This document shows, in pieces, positions 63,890 to 64,000 of a stretch of DNA of 64,000 bases. The translations under genes were made by a program, and so were the position numbers. This DNA is from Hydractinia symbiolongicarpus (Eukaryota > Cnidaria > Hydrozoa > Anthoathecata > Hydractiniidae): assembly GCF_029227915.1 (NCBI RefSeq), contig NC_079887.1:5394001-5458000 (forward strand), written 5' to 3'. Every line of letters begins with the position of its first letter. The stretch's first letter is position 1. The notes beneath the pieces are model-generated. The model was not told where the DNA came from and made no database searches. It saw only the letters and a program-made list of their open reading frames with translations.

Positions 63890-64000
63890 TATAGTCGAAT
63901 GTATACAAAGAAAGTACCCTGTGAGTAAACTCATTTCCCGAACGATTTTTTATATTATTTTTTCACCACTAAAACGCATGAGACTTGTAGTTTTCAAAAA

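Larger units (their letters stand above)
1..64000 (+). repeat. Satellite DNA array, about 203-bp monomer, head-to-tail, gene-free
   Basis: The same roughly 203-bp unit follows itself from the first base to the last. The anchor CACCACTAAAACGCATGAG returns about every 203 bp, always on the + strand. From the anchor near position 2 to the one at 63,965 there are about 313 steps; the residual length is explained by eight 61-bp internal duplications, one 138-bp short unit, one 17-bp duplication and small indels. Units differ from each other at scattered diagnostic sites and are grouped into longer higher-order blocks. No stretch of 300 bases departs from the repeat, so there is no room for an ordinary gene, transposon or RNA gene. 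This organisation is typical of eukaryotic centromeric, pericentromeric or subtelomeric satellites; the chromosomal location and the species are not visible here. I do not recognise the monomer as a named satellite. Confidence 0.98.
50600..64000 (+). repeat. Array section of mixed types with 609-, 1,015- and 6,697-bp relations
   Basis: Units here include a CACTAGAACGAATGAG anchor with TTTTTGCACC, a TTTTCCAAAACG or TTTTCAAAAACG hairpin variant with an ACTAAAAGGCATAAG anchor, the GCCGTCAAACG core variant and the GCTAGGCCCGTATAGTGG variant. They recur at multiples of 203 bp in changing order. The TGATCAG type is last seen near 51,231. The window ends inside a unit. Confidence 0.8.

Noticed and set aside
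1-64000. CRISPR array or plasmid iterons
   Set aside because: The repeat is continuous, with no unique spacers between short repeats, no cas genes, no replication gene and a unit far longer than CRISPR repeats or iterons.
1-64000. Ribosomal DNA spacer, tRNA cluster or telomeric repeat
   Set aside because: No rRNA or tRNA segment and no TTAGGG-like tandem were found in any part read.
1-64000. Naming the species or satellite family
   Set aside because: Nothing besides the satellite is present and I do not recognise the monomer; any name would be a guess.

Overview
The whole 64 kb window is one uninterrupted head-to-tail satellite DNA array. The basic unit is about 203 bp (a hand-counted consensus has 69 A, 42 C, 35 G and 57 T, 38% G+C). 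About 314 units fit between the first and last base; the window starts and ends inside units, so neither edge of the array is seen. All units I read point the same way. I found no gene, RNA gene, transposon, CRISPR array, telomeric repeat or unique sequence. Short open frames recur with the repeat, but 203 is not a multiple of 3, so the frame rotates with every unit and I call no coding sequence.

A megabase-type satellite like this points to a eukaryotic nuclear chromosome (pericentromere, centromere, subtelomere, or a B or sex chromosome). The species cannot be named from the sequence. CpG is over-represented in the consensus (13 observed, about 7 expected), which argues against long-term CpG methylation and decay.

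Each unit is bipartite: a GC-rich core (about 62% G+C over 50 bp) and an AT-rich half (about 23% G+C over 73 bp) that carries a perfect 9-bp inverted repeat around a TTTT loop. Layout: 1-3.7 kb, dimer-like alternation of two unit types; 3.7-8 kb, mixed types with a 670-bp compound repeat and a truncated unit; 8-11.9 kb, mixed types; 11.9-16.4 kb, a tandem pair of an 11-unit block (2,233 bp); 16.4-19.0 kb, mixed; 19.0-27.1 kb, two full and one partial copy of a 3,512-bp block (17 units plus 61 bp); 27.1-36.7 kb, diverged relatives of that block plus a segment copied from the 12-kb region, then 609-bp trimers; 36.7-47.6 kb, a 4,464-bp 22-unit tandem pair with a 1,623-bp 8-unit duplication nested in the second copy; 47.3-50.6 kb, a 1,624-bp 8-unit tandem pair; 50.6-64 kb, 609-, 1,015- and 6,697-bp relations.

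The main interest is evolutionary and structural. An internally duplicated 264-bp unit acts as a clonal marker, nested block duplications can be put in order, and the hairpin shows a compensated double change. I see no sign of a protein-coding system.
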